64,000 nt of DNA. It comes from Istiophorus platypterus (lineage: Eukaryota; Chordata; Actinopteri; Istiophoriformes; Istiophoridae). The notes below the pieces were generated by a model. The model saw only the letters and a program-made list of their open reading frames with translations, had not been told where the DNA came from and did no database searches. Numbering within the stretch: position 1 is the stretch's first letter; each line of letters opens with the position of its first letter. The translations under genes were made by a program, and so were the position numbers. The stretch is taken from contig CM029126.1 in NCBI GenBank assembly GCA_016859345.1, positions 3,606,001-3,670,000 on the forward strand, in the 5' to 3' direction. This document shows positions 1-11,600 of the stretch, piece after piece.

Positions 1-2218
1 TGGGCTGCAGATCCATATAGGAAACTCCTTGAAGAACGACGGTTTGGAAAACCCAATGTGAGTGAGTACAAGAAGGAACCTCAAATCATTTTTCTCAGAG
101 AGAACGAGTTGAAAGTCTTTCGATCTTCTTAAGGCTGCGGTGGAAGCGGGAGGGGTAGAATCTGGTATTTTGACTGGCGCATCAGCGTTGGGTACGTTGC
201 TCTGTGATTAATCTGTGTCATGGTTCTAATTATGGGGCAACGTATGGAATCCAGAGGGCTACTACAACTGGACCCATGAAAATCGACATTTATGGTGATA
301 TTTATCCTGTTGGAGGAAATGAAGTCAGTTAAGGGATTTCAAAAGCAGAAATACTGAATAAACAATGATGAATTGTTTCTTTTTTTTGTTTTTTTTAATT
401 TATCATCCATGTCTCAACATAGAGTGTCAATAATACATCATACTCTTGATTTTTTTTGGATTTAAGTCAGTCAAACTTTGCCATGGAAACCATGCGGCTT
501 AAAGCATTTGCTAAACATGTCAAAAGAAAGGTTTAAATCCTCTTTTGGAAAATGAAATACTATGTACAATAGCCGTGGCATATTTACAGTTTATATTTCC
601 TTATACAGAGCGTGAGGAGAAATCAATTTCCAGTAAGGTTTTAAAGAACCAAACCTTCAAAACCAGCATCAACAAGCCGGTTTCTTTAATCTTCATGTTA
701 ACACTGAACATTTAACGACTGCAGGTATAAAATCCGATTCCTGTGTCTTTCTTTATCTTCTCTGTCCTGCTAGGGTTCGTACAATCCCTTCGATCGGCAG
801 AGGCAAGTCGTACAATATGACGTTCACTGAACATGTGGAGGGACGTTACGTGACCCTGTTTCTGCCCGGAACAGAAAAGATCCTCACGCTCTGTGAGGTG
901 GAAGTCTATGGGTTCCGAGCCCCAACTGGTGAGAGTTTGAGCCTCTATATGAATAAATGAGAACAGTATGCAGTCATTCTCATCTCATCCTTACAGCAAC
1001 TGTGGCAAAAACCAAAAACTTGAGCAAAAAAAAACTTTGGGTAGAGTTGGATGATCTTTCCTTTATCCTGCAACATTATGACTGCAAATTAAAGCACAAT
1101 TTCTAAGTGAATCATAGGAGAAATTAAATTAAGCAATGCAGGGAAAAAAAATCAGCCTATTAATATAATGTTCTTTTTGCAGGAGAGAACCTGGCCCTCC
1201 GAGGAAAAGCCTCTCAGTCATCATTGTATTCTACAGGCATCGCATATAATGCCATAGATGGGAATCGTGACAGCGACTGGGAACGGGCTTCTTGCACTCA
1301 CACAAAAAATGACATAACCCCCTGGTGGCGACTGGACCTGGGCAAAACCCACAAAGTCTTCTCCGTTAATATAACCAACATAGATACCGACCCACAGCGA
1401 CTCAATGGAGCCGAGATCCGCATCGGAGATTCTCTTGATAACAATGGCAACAACAATCCCAGGTAGTTCAATGATTTTTTGATTGACACTTTCAGATGCA
1501 CTTGTGCTACATTTAGCAGCACATATCTCACAGCCACGCTAGAGGTGGGACGGTCCAACACTTTGGTCCAGGCCAAAGTATCTCAACTACTGCTTTGTAG
1601 GCTGCCATGAAACTTCCTCACAGATATTCCTGTCCCTCAGAGGAAGAATCCTACCGACTTTGGTGATCCCCTGGTGTTTTTCGTGCCAGCATCAGTCTGA
1701 GGTGTCATGGGGTGGAGTTGACTTTGGATTGACCCAGGAAATTTTTTCAGACATTCATGTCATATTTCATCTCATTTATCTGGTTTTGCCTTCTCAAATA
1801 TAATTGTGTTACTGTCACTCATGTCCACTCTACAAGGAAAAGTGCTATAAAAAAAATGTAATATTTACTGTTATTAAAGAACCTAAATCCAGGACTCTAA
1901 CAAAACTTGGCCCGTAAAGCTTTTATTTCACTTTCAGTATATGCTGTGTTAAAAGTAAAACACACACTGTGTCTAAAGTGTTTATGTTTTCAGTTGTTTA
2001 TCTAAAATCGTTAATTTATTCAAATGGCCTCCGTCAAATAAGTGATTCCTGCTTCCTCCACCAGGTGTGCTGTGATCAGAAGCATCACCGCCGGTGCCAC
2101 GGCCGAATTCCAGTGTGAGTCTGGGATGGACGGCCGCTTCGTTAACGTCGTCATCCCTGACAGAGAGGAGTTCTTGAGTCTGTGCGAGGTGGAGGTGTAT
2201 GGCTCCAGGCTGGATTAG
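1..2218 (+). CDS. F-type lectin (fucolectin-like), tandem domains, 5'-partial
   Basis: This is the 3' part of a gene for a calcium-dependent, fucose-binding-type (F5/8-type-C fold) lectin, in fish usually a secreted innate-immune protein. Four exons join in frame: 1-57 (partial), 774-928, 1183-1462 and 2065-2218 (stop TAG 2216-2218), with GT donors at 58, 929 and 1463 and AG acceptors ending at 773, 1182 and 2064. The first two exons carry the end of one domain (GLQIHIGNSLKNDG, then LTLCEVEVYG). The last two carry a complete second domain: ENLALRGKASQSS, AIDGN, ASCTHT, WWRLDL, NGAEIRIGDSL, LSLCEVEVYG, ending SRLD. The repeated IxIG-SL and LCEVEVYG signatures identify the family. The 5' exons, signal peptide and any further domains lie outside the window. 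Domain 1 lacks two usual cysteines, and domain 2 lacks the usual binding arginine. The gene is convergent with dpy19l1. The family call is firm; sugar binding is unproven. Confidence 0.9.
774..928 (+). CDS. F-type lectin exon: C-terminal half of domain 1
   Basis: The acceptor tag ends at 773 and the donor gt is at 929-930. The exon encodes VRTIPSIGRGKSYNMTF through LTLCEVEVYGFRAPTG and links domain 1 to domain 2. The NPxC and FxC cysteine positions of the family are replaced (NPMV and MTFTEH). Confidence 0.85.
1183..1462 (+). CDS. F-type lectin exon: N-terminal two thirds of domain 2
   Basis: The acceptor cag ends at 1182 and the donor is gt at 1463. The exon encodes GENLALRGKASQSS, the AIDGNRDSDW motif, the histidine in ASCTHT, WWRLDLGKTHKV and NGAEIRIGDSL. 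In eel agglutinin the sugar-binding RxDxxxxR stretch sits just before SGAEI. Here the same place reads NIDTDPQR, so the first arginine and the two adjacent cysteines are missing. Confidence 0.88.
1540..1750. repeat. Dispersed fish-type repeat in the lectin's last intron
   Basis: This intronic stretch contains 'caacactttggtcca' followed by 'gaggaagaatcctaccgactttg'-like text. The same 15-mer opens a similar block at about 25.95 kb, and a complementary version occurs near 57.75-57.93 kb. I recognise the type as a common interspersed repeat of percomorph fish but cannot name the family. Confidence 0.5.
2065..2218 (+). CDS. F-type lectin last exon
   Basis: The acceptor cag is at 2062-2064. The reading frame continues as RCAVIRSITAGATAEFQC and ends EVEVYGSRLD then TAG. 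Both cysteines of the expected disulfide (RC.. and FQC) are kept in this domain. Confidence 0.88.
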
Positions 2219-2668
2219 GCCTGACAGTGCACAGTGCACATTAATACTGGCTCTCACATGCCACAGAATTACAGAATATAACATGTGAAGCAACGAGTTG
2301 CAAAATTTGTGTCTGAAATCCCTTCATTATGAGCTCATTCATCATTTTCTCGTATCGAAGTGACTAAGTTGCAGGATTTTAGGCAAAAGGCTTAATTTTT
2401 GTTCCACTGTGGTTTTGCTTAGCATTGCTTAGCTCATAAATATTACAATTACAATTCAGATACCTTTAAAAATTTGAAAGGCGACTATAATAGAAGATAA
2501 GGAGCACTTAAAGATACAGTTTCCCATAAAAAAAAAAAAACCCTTTCCCTCCCTGCTGGTGATTCAACTCAACCAATGAGACATTCTGGTTTGTGACATC
2601 AGTGTCTAACTACATCTTCAGTCTGTCTACATTTATACTGTGCATGTCCTCAAATGCCTATACACAAT

Positions 2669-4036
2669 TAAAAAAAAAAAAACCAGCAATTGAATCCTTT
2701 TGATTTTTTTCCCCACAACTTCACAGAATCTGAGGTGATGTCTTAAAATGTCTCGTTGTATCTGACAAGTCCCTAACCTCAAAGTATACAGTTTGGTGTT
2801 ATGAATGACAAACATAAGCAGCAAATTCTGCCATCTGAAAATCGAGAATGAGAGAATAAATGATTACAAAATCGATCGACTGATCGTTTCAGCTAGGATT
2901 CATTTCATTCACTTCCAGACGGAATTACTTGTCTTTAAGACCGTTCAACTGTCGGCTGGCGCTCTTTAATGAGGGCCCATTAAAACCAAACTCAAGACAC
3001 TGATACTTCAGACCCGCTTAGCTGTCAAATGAGAACCACGTAGATCCTCGCAGGCCTTCAAAGGTACGCTGGTGCTGTCACTGGTATACGAGGCCTATGG
3101 GTTAGGGTAACAAGTAGTTTATCTATTGACATGATTAAAAACTCAAACAACTTGTTTCTTGGAGCATACAACTGTAGACTACATTAAGTTAAGCAGCCCG
3201 GTTTCCCTCTTTCAAGTTTATCCATTTGCTAGAACTGGCACAGGAAATATAATAGAACGGTTCCTTTCCTAATATAACATCTCCATTATCTATTCAAACT
3301 GACTGACATCTTCTCCTTTTGTGCGGCGAAACATTTTTGTACATTTAAGACAAAAAAAAAAAAAAACCAGCAATTGAATCCTTTTGATTTTTTTCCCCAC
3401 AACTTCACAGAATCTGAGGTGATGTCTTAAAATGTCTCGTTGTATCTGACAAGTCCCTAACCTCAAAGTATACAGTTTGGTGTTATGAATGACAAACATA
3501 AGCAGCAAATTCTGCCATCTGAAAATCGAGAATGAGAGAATAAATGATTACAAAATCGATCGACTGATCGTTTCAGCTAGGATTCATTTCATTCACTTCC
3601 AGACGGAATTACTTGTCTTTAAGACCGTTCAACTGTCGGCTGGCGCTCTTTAATGAGGGCCCATTAAAACCAAACTCAAGACACTGATACTTCAGACCCG
3701 CTTAGCTGTCAAATGAGAACCACGAGATCCTCGCAGGCCTTCAAAGGTACGCTGGTGCTGTCACTGGTATACGAGGCCTATGGGTTAGGGTAACAAGTAG
3801 TTTATCTATTGACATGATTAAAAACTCAAACAACTTGTTTCTTGGAGCATACAACTGTAGACTACATTAAGTTAAGCAGCCCGGTTTCCCTCTTTCAAGT
3901 TTATCCATTTGCTAGAACTGGCACAGGAAATATAATAGAACGGTTCCTTTCCTAATATAACATCTCCATTATCTATTCAAACTGACTGACATCTTCTCCT
4001 TTTGTGCGGCGAAACATTTTTGTACATTTAAGACAA
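2669..4036. repeat. Tandem duplication, 2 x about 684 bp
   Basis: The block 2669-3352 recurs at 3353-4036 with an offset of 684. By eye the copies differ by a single base (cacgtagatcc in copy 1, cacgagatcc in copy 2). The copies meet in a poly-A tract, and copy 2 also ends in an A-rich tract. No gene is recognised inside; the identical short open frames in the two copies reflect the duplication only. Confidence 0.95.
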
Positions 4037-4211
4037 AAAAAAAAGAAAAAAACAAACAAACTAGTGAGCTAGTGGCAAACACTTTATTTTTTTTAAATAC
4101 AGACAAAATAGACAAATATTATAAAAGACATCTTAACACACACCTACGCCTGTGAGGAATAGACCACCTATGCCAAAGGGTTTGGTGAAGTGTCACACAA
4201 CAGTCAAACTC

Positions 4212-4243
<32 letters not shown>

Positions 4244-4770
4244 TGGGCACTTGGACTTTACAGGTTCGTCTCTACATGGTCAAATCCTCAGTCAGCACAA
4301 GAGCAGTAGGTAAAGATAACGCTCTGAAATCAAATGCACAAGATGCAAGAGGTTAAACGTTGTGCGCTGTGCGATTTGTTCAGTCGCTCACTCTGGTTCG
4401 TTTAGTCTTTTTGAATTGTGAACGCATTTGTTTTGTTTGCAGGTGCCGTCGCACCAGTCTCGTTTATTATTTCATCTCCCTCTGATGCCCGATTGTGTTT
4501 TACCGGGAAGATTTCAACATTTTTAAAAAATGGTTTTTTTTTTTTATAGCGACAGAGACGTGTTGTGTGTTTTTGTGGCCACGGTTTTAAATTCAAGCTC
4601 CTGCAGAAGAAGAGGGGCTCAGATAGCCGTAATGTTCGTTTCTCCAGTGGCTTTTAATTCAACATGGTGACGCCTGTCCAATAAAGGAAAAGTTCAATAT
4701 TTTGGAAAATACACAAGTTGTGGTATTTACACTTTAAGAAGTGCTTGTAGGAGTATTTTCTGACCACTCT
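4036..4770. other. Gene-free stretch between repeats
   Basis: The sequence is AT-rich with A runs (notably 4214-4238) and no recognisable gene. It contains an AATAAA on the minus strand (tttatt at 4083-4088), which could in principle serve as a distal polyadenylation signal for dpy19l1, but nothing else supports that. Confidence 0.4.
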
Positions 4771-4905
4771 GACAAGGCCAGGCTAGCTGTTGCCCCTTTC
4801 TTCATGCTATGCTGGGCTACCTGCTTACTGGCTGTAGCTTCATATTTACCCTACAGACATGAGTGGTATCAATCTTCTCATCTAACTCTCAGCAATAATA
4901 AAAAA
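4771..4905 (+). repeat. Dispersed repeat, copy 1 (ctgtagcttcatatttaccc type)
   Basis: This copy carries 'ctggctgtagcttcatatttaccctacagacatgag' text followed by 'tcttctcatctaactctc'. Diverged relatives sit at about 5510-5660, 7058-7190 and 28510-28690. The element seems to be a short non-autonomous repeat widespread in fish. I do not know its family name. Confidence 0.6.
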
Positions 4906-5509
4906 AAAAAAGAAAGAAAGAAAAAAAAAAGCGAATGAGTGATGGACTATTTCTATTAAGACAAACAACTGTTCTAGCCTTTCTGTATTTTGACCTATTC
5001 TTTTCATTCATATAGTTGTTATATAAATAAAGATCTTGGTGATGAGATTTGGGAGCAAAGAAAAGACAGAAAAAAGTAATAATTTTGGTTCATATGAATT
5101 AAATAAATACGGGAACTGACTGAAATTTAAATTGTCCAATGAGTTAGACCTAACCCCAGCTTTGGAGGCACTGCTAATTTGACCAACAGTGGGTATAAAG
5201 GAAACTTTTTCAAACACGCAGTATAGTCTGACAAATTTTGAATACACTCATTTGTAGTGCAGTCAAGTTAACATGGGGAAACAGCTAGCACGGCCTCTAC
5301 AAAGGTCAGCAACACTAAAAGGAGACTAACTGTAACTGAGTGACAAAACGTACTTTTTTTTTTCAGGGGGGTTTGTGCAGGACTATTTCTTGGCTGGAGT
5401 TTTCTCACCAATGTAATGCTGACTATCATTGGCAAAAGTTGTTGCAGAGATCCAAAAAATGAGACAGGAAACTTCAATTAGAGAAGTTGGTAGGATCATT
5501 GCTCAACCT

Positions 5510-5660
5510 TTGGGCAGAGCCAGGCTAGAAGTTTGTCTCTGGTTCCAGTCTTTATACTAAGCTACGTTAACTGCCCCCTGGTTCAAGCTTAATACTTATC
5601 TTACAGACTTATCTTACAGACATGAGAGGTATCAAACCTCTCATCAAACTAAGCTAGAAA
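5510..5660 (+). repeat. Dispersed repeat, copy 2 (inside duplication copy A)
   Basis: This is a diverged relative of the 4771-4905 element: a 'gccaggctag' start, 'ccagtctttatactaagcta', 'ttatcttacagacatgagaggtatcaa' and a 'ctctcatc' end. The tandem duplication copied it to about 7058-7190. Confidence 0.5.
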
Positions 5661-7057
5661 TCAAATAAGCATATTTCTTGAAAATATCAACTATCATTAT
5701 CGTGGCCCAAACCAATAAAAGCAACCACCAACACCTGTCATAATTTTTACATACAATGCACTGCTACAAATAGTTTAGATTGGCTGTTATAGAACTCACC
5801 AAGTAATGGTTGTCAGTCACTAAAATAAAAACAAATCTTTCATTTGCTACAGGTCCCAAATGACCCAGCTTTAATAACAGAACTTCCTTTGGCAATTAAC
5901 AATAATTCAAGACACACAAAAGAAACCTTTTTAAAGGCCGTACATTGGTATCGTACAAAACAACTGTTGGGCTATTTACAAAAAATAAGCGTTACTCTTG
6001 TTGGGCACAGTTAGTTTAAAACTACTTGTTTGTTTTTTTAACTATGTTTTGCCATTAAAAAAGGCTCCTTCTGCCAGAGCATAGATAAATCAAAAACAAA
6101 GGTTTGCTAAAATATTCTTGAGTAAAACAAATTGAGACACCAATGCTGAATAATATATATTAAAAAGATTTTAAAAGCTTCCAAAAGACATGAACAGAAT
6201 TTTCCCCTGTGATTCCCGAGGCTCTTAAAACACTATTTGCTTCCAAAGAAAACGTCAATGTTTGAATAAAAATATTCACACAAATAAATTATAGAAAAAA
6301 TCTGATAATCTTCAAAGAGGTCAACACTGTTTAGAACAATAGAAGAAGTCGGCTTTTGTCAAGTTTGCAAAGGGTATTGCTTCACAGTACGTGGACATCA
6401 TCGATTGGTCCTGCGAGACAAAATTTACTTCTTGAGCGAAAGTGAGAAAAAGAAGAAGAAAAGAAAAAAAAAAAAGCGAATGAGTGATGGACTATTTCTA
6501 TTAAGACAAACAACTGTTCTAGCCTTTCTGTATTTTGACCTATTCTTTTCATTCATATAGTTGTTATATAAATAAAGATCTTGGTGATGAGATTTGGGAG
6601 CAAAGAAAAGACAGAAAAAAGTAATAATTTTGGTTCATATGAATTAAATAAATACGGGAACTGACTGAAATTTAAATTGTCCAATGAGTTAGACCTAACC
6701 CCAGCTTTGGAGGCACTGCTAATTTGACCAACAGTGGGTATAAAGGAAACTTTTTCAAACACGCAGTATAGTCTGACAAATTTTGAATACACTCATTTGT
6801 AGTGCAGTCAAGTTAACATGGGGAAACAGCTAGCACGGCCTCTACAAAGGTCAGCAACACTAAAAGGAGACTAACTGTAACTGAGTGACAAAACGTACTT
6901 TTTTTTTTCAGGGGGGTTTGTGCAGGACTATTTCTTGGCTGGAGTTTTCTCACCAATGTAATGCTGACTATCATTGGCAAAAGTTGTTGCAGAGATCCAA
7001 AAAATGAGACAGGAAACTTCAATTAGAGAAGTTGGTAGGATCATTGCTCAACCTTTG

Positions 7058-7190
7058 GGCAGAGCCAGGCTAGAAGTTTGTCTCTGGTTCCAGTCTTTAT
7101 ACTAAGCTACGTTAACTGCCCCCTGGTTCAAGCTTAATACTTATCTTACAGACATGAGAGGTATCAATCCTCTCATCAAACTAAGCTAGA
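7058..7190 (+). repeat. Dispersed repeat, copy 3 (inside duplication copy B)
   Basis: This is the duplicated counterpart of the 5510-5660 element. It lacks the extra 13-bp 'acttatcttacag' unit seen there. Confidence 0.5.
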
Positions 7191-7981
7191 AATCAAATAA
7201 GCATATTTCTTGAAAATATCAACTATCATTATCGTGGCCCAAACCAATAAAAGCAACCACCAACACCTGTCATAATTTTTACATACAATGCACTGCTACA
7301 AATAGTTTAGATTGGCTGTTATAGAACTCACCAAGTAATGGTTGTCAGTCACTAAAATAAAAACAAATCTTTCATTTGCTACAGGTCCCAAATGACCCAG
7401 CTTTAATAACAGAACTTCCTTTGGCAATTAACAATAATTCAAGACACACAAAAGAAACCTTTTTAAAGGCCGTACATTGGTATCGTACAAAACAACTGTT
7501 GGGCTATTTACAAAAATGTCGTTACTCTTGTTGGGCACAGTTAGTTTAAAACTACTTGTTTGTTTTTTTTTAACTATGTTTTGCCATTAAAAAAAGGCTC
7601 CTTCTGCCAGAGCATAGATAAATCAAAAACAAAGGTTTGCTAAAAATATTCTTGAGTAAAACAAATTGAGACACCAATGCTGAATAATATATATTAAAAA
7701 AGATTTTAAAAGCTTCCAAAAGACATGAACAGAATTTTCCCCTGTGATTCCCGAGGCTCTTAAAACACTATTTGCTTCCAAAGAAAACGTCAATGTTTGA
7801 ATAAAAATATTCACACAAATAAATTATAGAAAAAATCTGATAATCTTCAAAGAGGTCAACACTGTTTAGAACAATAGAAGAAGTCGGCTTTTGTCAAGTT
7901 TGCAAAGGGTATTGCTTCACAGTACGTGGACATCATCGATTGGTCCTGCGAGACAAAATTTACTTCTTGAGCGAAAGTGAG

Positions 7982-8435
7982 AAAAAAAAAAGAAAAAAAA
8001 AATTATTACAGAATGTAAAAAAAGATGTTTGAACAGCATCTCCTTCAAATGCAGACTGTGTAACAGAATTGATGCAACAGGCTAAGCAAGGAGCTACGAG
8101 GCCTTTTGGCTTCTGCTTGGGCTCCGACTGTCATCGCCATCACAGGGACGACAAAGATGCAGCAAGAAGGACGATCGGCGAAATTTGGGGAACTTGGGCT
8201 TTTCTTCAAGTCACGAATGCTGACAACCATGAGGTCACCGAGGGCGGAGGGACTTGTGGCAGATTGTTTTTTGTGTCTCCACCCTTTTGTTAGTCCAACG
8301 CTCAGTGAATCAAAGCACCACGAAAAAAAAAGGGGGAACTCTGCGGGGTTTTGAGTTTTGGGACCGAAAAAATTAAAAAAAAAAAATTCCAGTGGTGGAA
8401 AAGAAGATGTTTGTGGACCGGTCCGTCCAGTGGTG
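7982..8435 (-). other. dpy19l1: Presumed dpy19l1 3' UTR (proximal part)
   Basis: This is the sequence directly 3' of the dpy19l1 stop codon, of mixed composition with A runs. No other gene is recognised on either strand. The true polyadenylation site cannot be fixed from sequence alone. Confidence 0.4.
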
Positions 8436-8607
8436 TTATCTGAGATCTTTGGTGACTTTGGAGACTTTGAGAACTTTGTAAATGTCATTGGAAAAGACTG
8501 TGGTGAAGTAGGGTCGCGAGTTCCTGGACATGTGGGTGCAGAGGGGGGTTTTACCGAGGTTCTGGGGATCCTCGATGTCCCAGATCTCTGGCATGCTGCA
8601 CCCAGGC
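8436..8607 (-). CDS. dpy19l1: dpy19l1 exon 22 (stop codon)
   Basis: Encodes PGCSMPEIWDIEDPQNLGKT, then PLCTHMSRNSRPYFTTVFSN, ending VSKVTKDLR and TAA (minus strand, 8438-8436). The PGCSMPEIWD motif is shared with mammals. Confidence 0.93.
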
Positions 8608-11600
8608 CTGGGCAAAAGAGAGACAGAGGAGAACAGATGAATGAGAAAGAAAGACAGAAAAAAGAAAACGATTGCTCATCAGAAGCTCCTCTTTGAGCAA
8701 AATCTCCCACTTTTCTCATTGTAAATTTAATACACAGACAGTGACAGAAGTGACAGAAAACGTGGCCCCAGATATAAATGTGTAGGCCGCTGTGAGCTGG
8801 CACTGGTGGTGCCGTGGTACCTCGTCCGCCTGGTGCACCAGGAGTCCTCCAGGACAAAGAAGTCCACTCCCAGCTTCATCAGGTTTCTCTTCACGGTTTC
8901 TCCGGACATGCGGCTGTACATGGAGTAGACCAGCTTGGTTCTCTCTCTGTAGGGAAACAAAAATACAGCAGTGTTACAATGCAGGACAAGGATGACAACT
9001 TCAGTCACATTTTATGTAGAAGTACAGCTGACAGATAATAAAATAATAACAATATAAAGAGAGGACACAACCCCAGAACTTAAAGAGAACAAAAAGACTG
9101 AAATCAGGATTTGTGCTTCAGTGTCAACTTGTACTTGAAAGTTCAGGATTTTTAAAGACAGAACTTCGAACCTACAAATATTTGGATGCTCTCAAAGTTG
9201 TAGTTAGTTTTTAATTTGCCATACGATTGGTCAATTTCACAAAGGATTACTATACATCGCTTTTTATTGAAAACATAAAAAAAAAAATAAAATTAATCAA
9301 GAAAGTTTAATAATAAAAAAAAAAAAACCCGACAGCTTTATCTAAATAGTTGTACGGTTGTTTGCAAAAACAACACATTTTGTCGATTTCTGAGGTGAAA
9401 ACACTAAGCATATAAAAACCACTGCAGCCAACAGGAATCAAAATTAGTTACTTTTTTATCTTCAATTATTATTTTTTTTTAAATAATTTTGGCATATACA
9501 AAAGTTTGGGCACCCCACTGAGTCAGTCCTTAGCAACACCCCCCTTGACAGCTTGTGAAGATTTTCTGAAGCAGCCCAGAGTCTTTCTATTCTTCACAGT
9601 CTGTTCCAGCAGATCACTTAAGATTTTGAGATATTTTTAGACCATTTTGCACAAACAGGATGTTTAAGATCGACTCTGAGATTATCAGTGACATTCAGGT
9701 CATGGGGTTGTGGCAGCCAAAGTTTTCAAAGCTTCAGCTTGTGTTTCTATAATTAATTAACGGTGGATTTTTAGGTTTGCTTTGTTCATTATCCAATTTG
9801 CATTGGTTCCTGTGCCACACAATCCCAAAGCACAAGAAGGGGAGGTTATTTAGTATGGACTTAGTGGTCTGCCCAAACGTTTGCGCAAGCCACAAATGTT
9901 GTTTAATTAAAGTCATAAAATGAAAGGTAACAGTGCATTAACATCTGACATTTCTAGTTTCAAAAATAAATTAGAAAGAAATTAATTTGGTGCCCAAACA
10001 ATTTGTTTCATGGCCCCACAGCTCAGACATCTCATTGCATTCGATAATAATTTATTTTCTTCATGATGCAGGTTTAACCACACTTATTACAATGTGAAGC
10101 CTTTTGGGCAAATGTGTGATAACACACTTATTATTCAAAGGATTTCTCCTGTAATTTCCTGATTGGATTTGAAGATTTAATAAACAATATCCTGCTGTGT
10201 ATTGACAGCACACAGATCAGGAACGGGTCCTTTCTTTTTCTCTTCCCGTCTCTGATTTGATCTCATCTGCCATGAGCTCCACTGACCTCAGACCAGCGTC
10301 TTCATAGTGGGGATGGTTGACGATGGGCCGTCCTGTGGACAGCTTCACACTGGCCATGGTGGGCATTGCCCCCGCAAACACAGAATCTGTATGATGGAAA
10401 AAGACAAAGAAAAAAGTCACACACTTGTTAAGTGGTTATGATATAAAATAATACAATAATGTCCTATTATAGAGAATAACAGACCCAGGTCAAAAGATGT
10501 CCAAGTGTCCAGGTCAAAACTGGATAAAATGTGGTTGAAAAGTTAGTGTTTTTATTGTCTCATTTATATGTAACTAAAAATACACCATACATCAATGGTG
10601 TATATTTATTTATTTATTTTTTTAAAAAATGGTATATGTTGTTCAGACCAAAATTTTAGAGTCATTTAAGTAATGCTGAAGAAAACCTTAAATCCTAGAG
10701 GTCTTGATGTCTTATGACCTTCAAATTGTCAACAAGTACAAGCACACACAGTTATGTTAGAGAGTAATGTGTCTTTTTTCTCACAATCTCTAAGTGAATA
10801 CCGACACCAGCTATATAGCAGAGAAACCAGAGAGACAACCAATGTCTGACATCGTGTACTGAGGCCATTCATCATGAACTTGTTATATAATCTAGAATGT
10901 CTGATGCAGTCTAACATTGTCAGTATTTTAAAAAGGCATAGGAAACTCAAAATCATTCATTTAATAGATTGTAATCATTTATGTTGTCTTGCCATCAGCT
11001 CCTAGAAATGTCATGTTTGCCTAAACGTTATTATGGTTATTTCCTGGTTCAGACTCCCGGGTTTTAAGCCAGTTTGGCTCGGTTTCATCAGAGGAAACAG
11101 GTCCAGACGAGGACCCCCCCCCCGCCCATCGCCCACGCAGATCTGTGATTGACGGTCATTAGCGTAATCGGTGTAGACAGGAGGCGACATCCTTGACATC
11201 TGTGAAGCGTTAGGCAGGATTTTCTGCCACGACACTTCCATGCCGCTGGTTCCAAGTGACGAGGAAAAAGGGCGGATTTGCGTTCTGTGCAAAAATTCAT
11301 GATTGAGCTCGGCACCAAACAAACTGAGTTGTGAACAGTTCAGTTTTGATGAAAAAGAAAACCTACAGTAAACTTATTCCTCAAAAAAACTACTTTGCCA
11401 TTATGTAACTCATCACACTGAGCAGCAGAAGGATCAGGATCACTATTTTCATTGTAGCCATGGAAACAGGCGACTCCACCTACCAGGGCGGGTGTTGTCC
11501 TGGATCCAGTCCAGCAGCTCCTCCTGTGGCAGGTTGCTGAACTCTCCGATGATCGCCCACTGGGCCTGGAGGTTGGCCACTCCCTGTACGGCCATGACGG

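Larger units (their letters stand above)
4931..7981. repeat. Tandem duplication, 2 x about 1.5 kb
   Basis: Copy A is 4931-6446 and copy B is 6476-7981, an offset of 1545 at the start. Both run from gcgaatgagtgatgg to gcgaaagtgag and are flanked by A-rich tracts. Differences I can see: a 13-bp extra unit in copy A near 5596-5621 (acttatcttacag repeated), one substitution (tatcaaacc/tatcaatcc), a small change near aaaaataagcg/aaaatgtcg, and several one-base homopolymer length changes. No coding content is recognised. It lies downstream of the dpy19l1 stop and could partly be its 3' UTR. Confidence 0.95.

Noticed and set aside
5008..7022. Pairs of identical 79- and 69-codon frames on the minus strand
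   Set aside because: The identity comes from the 1.5-kb tandem duplication. The peptides are low-information, lack homology and lie in presumed non-coding DNA.
8045..8857. 270-codon minus-strand open frame
   Set aside because: It is a read-through of dpy19l1 exon 22, its preceding intron and the 3' region in a mostly different frame. Only 8436-8607 in the correct frame is coding.
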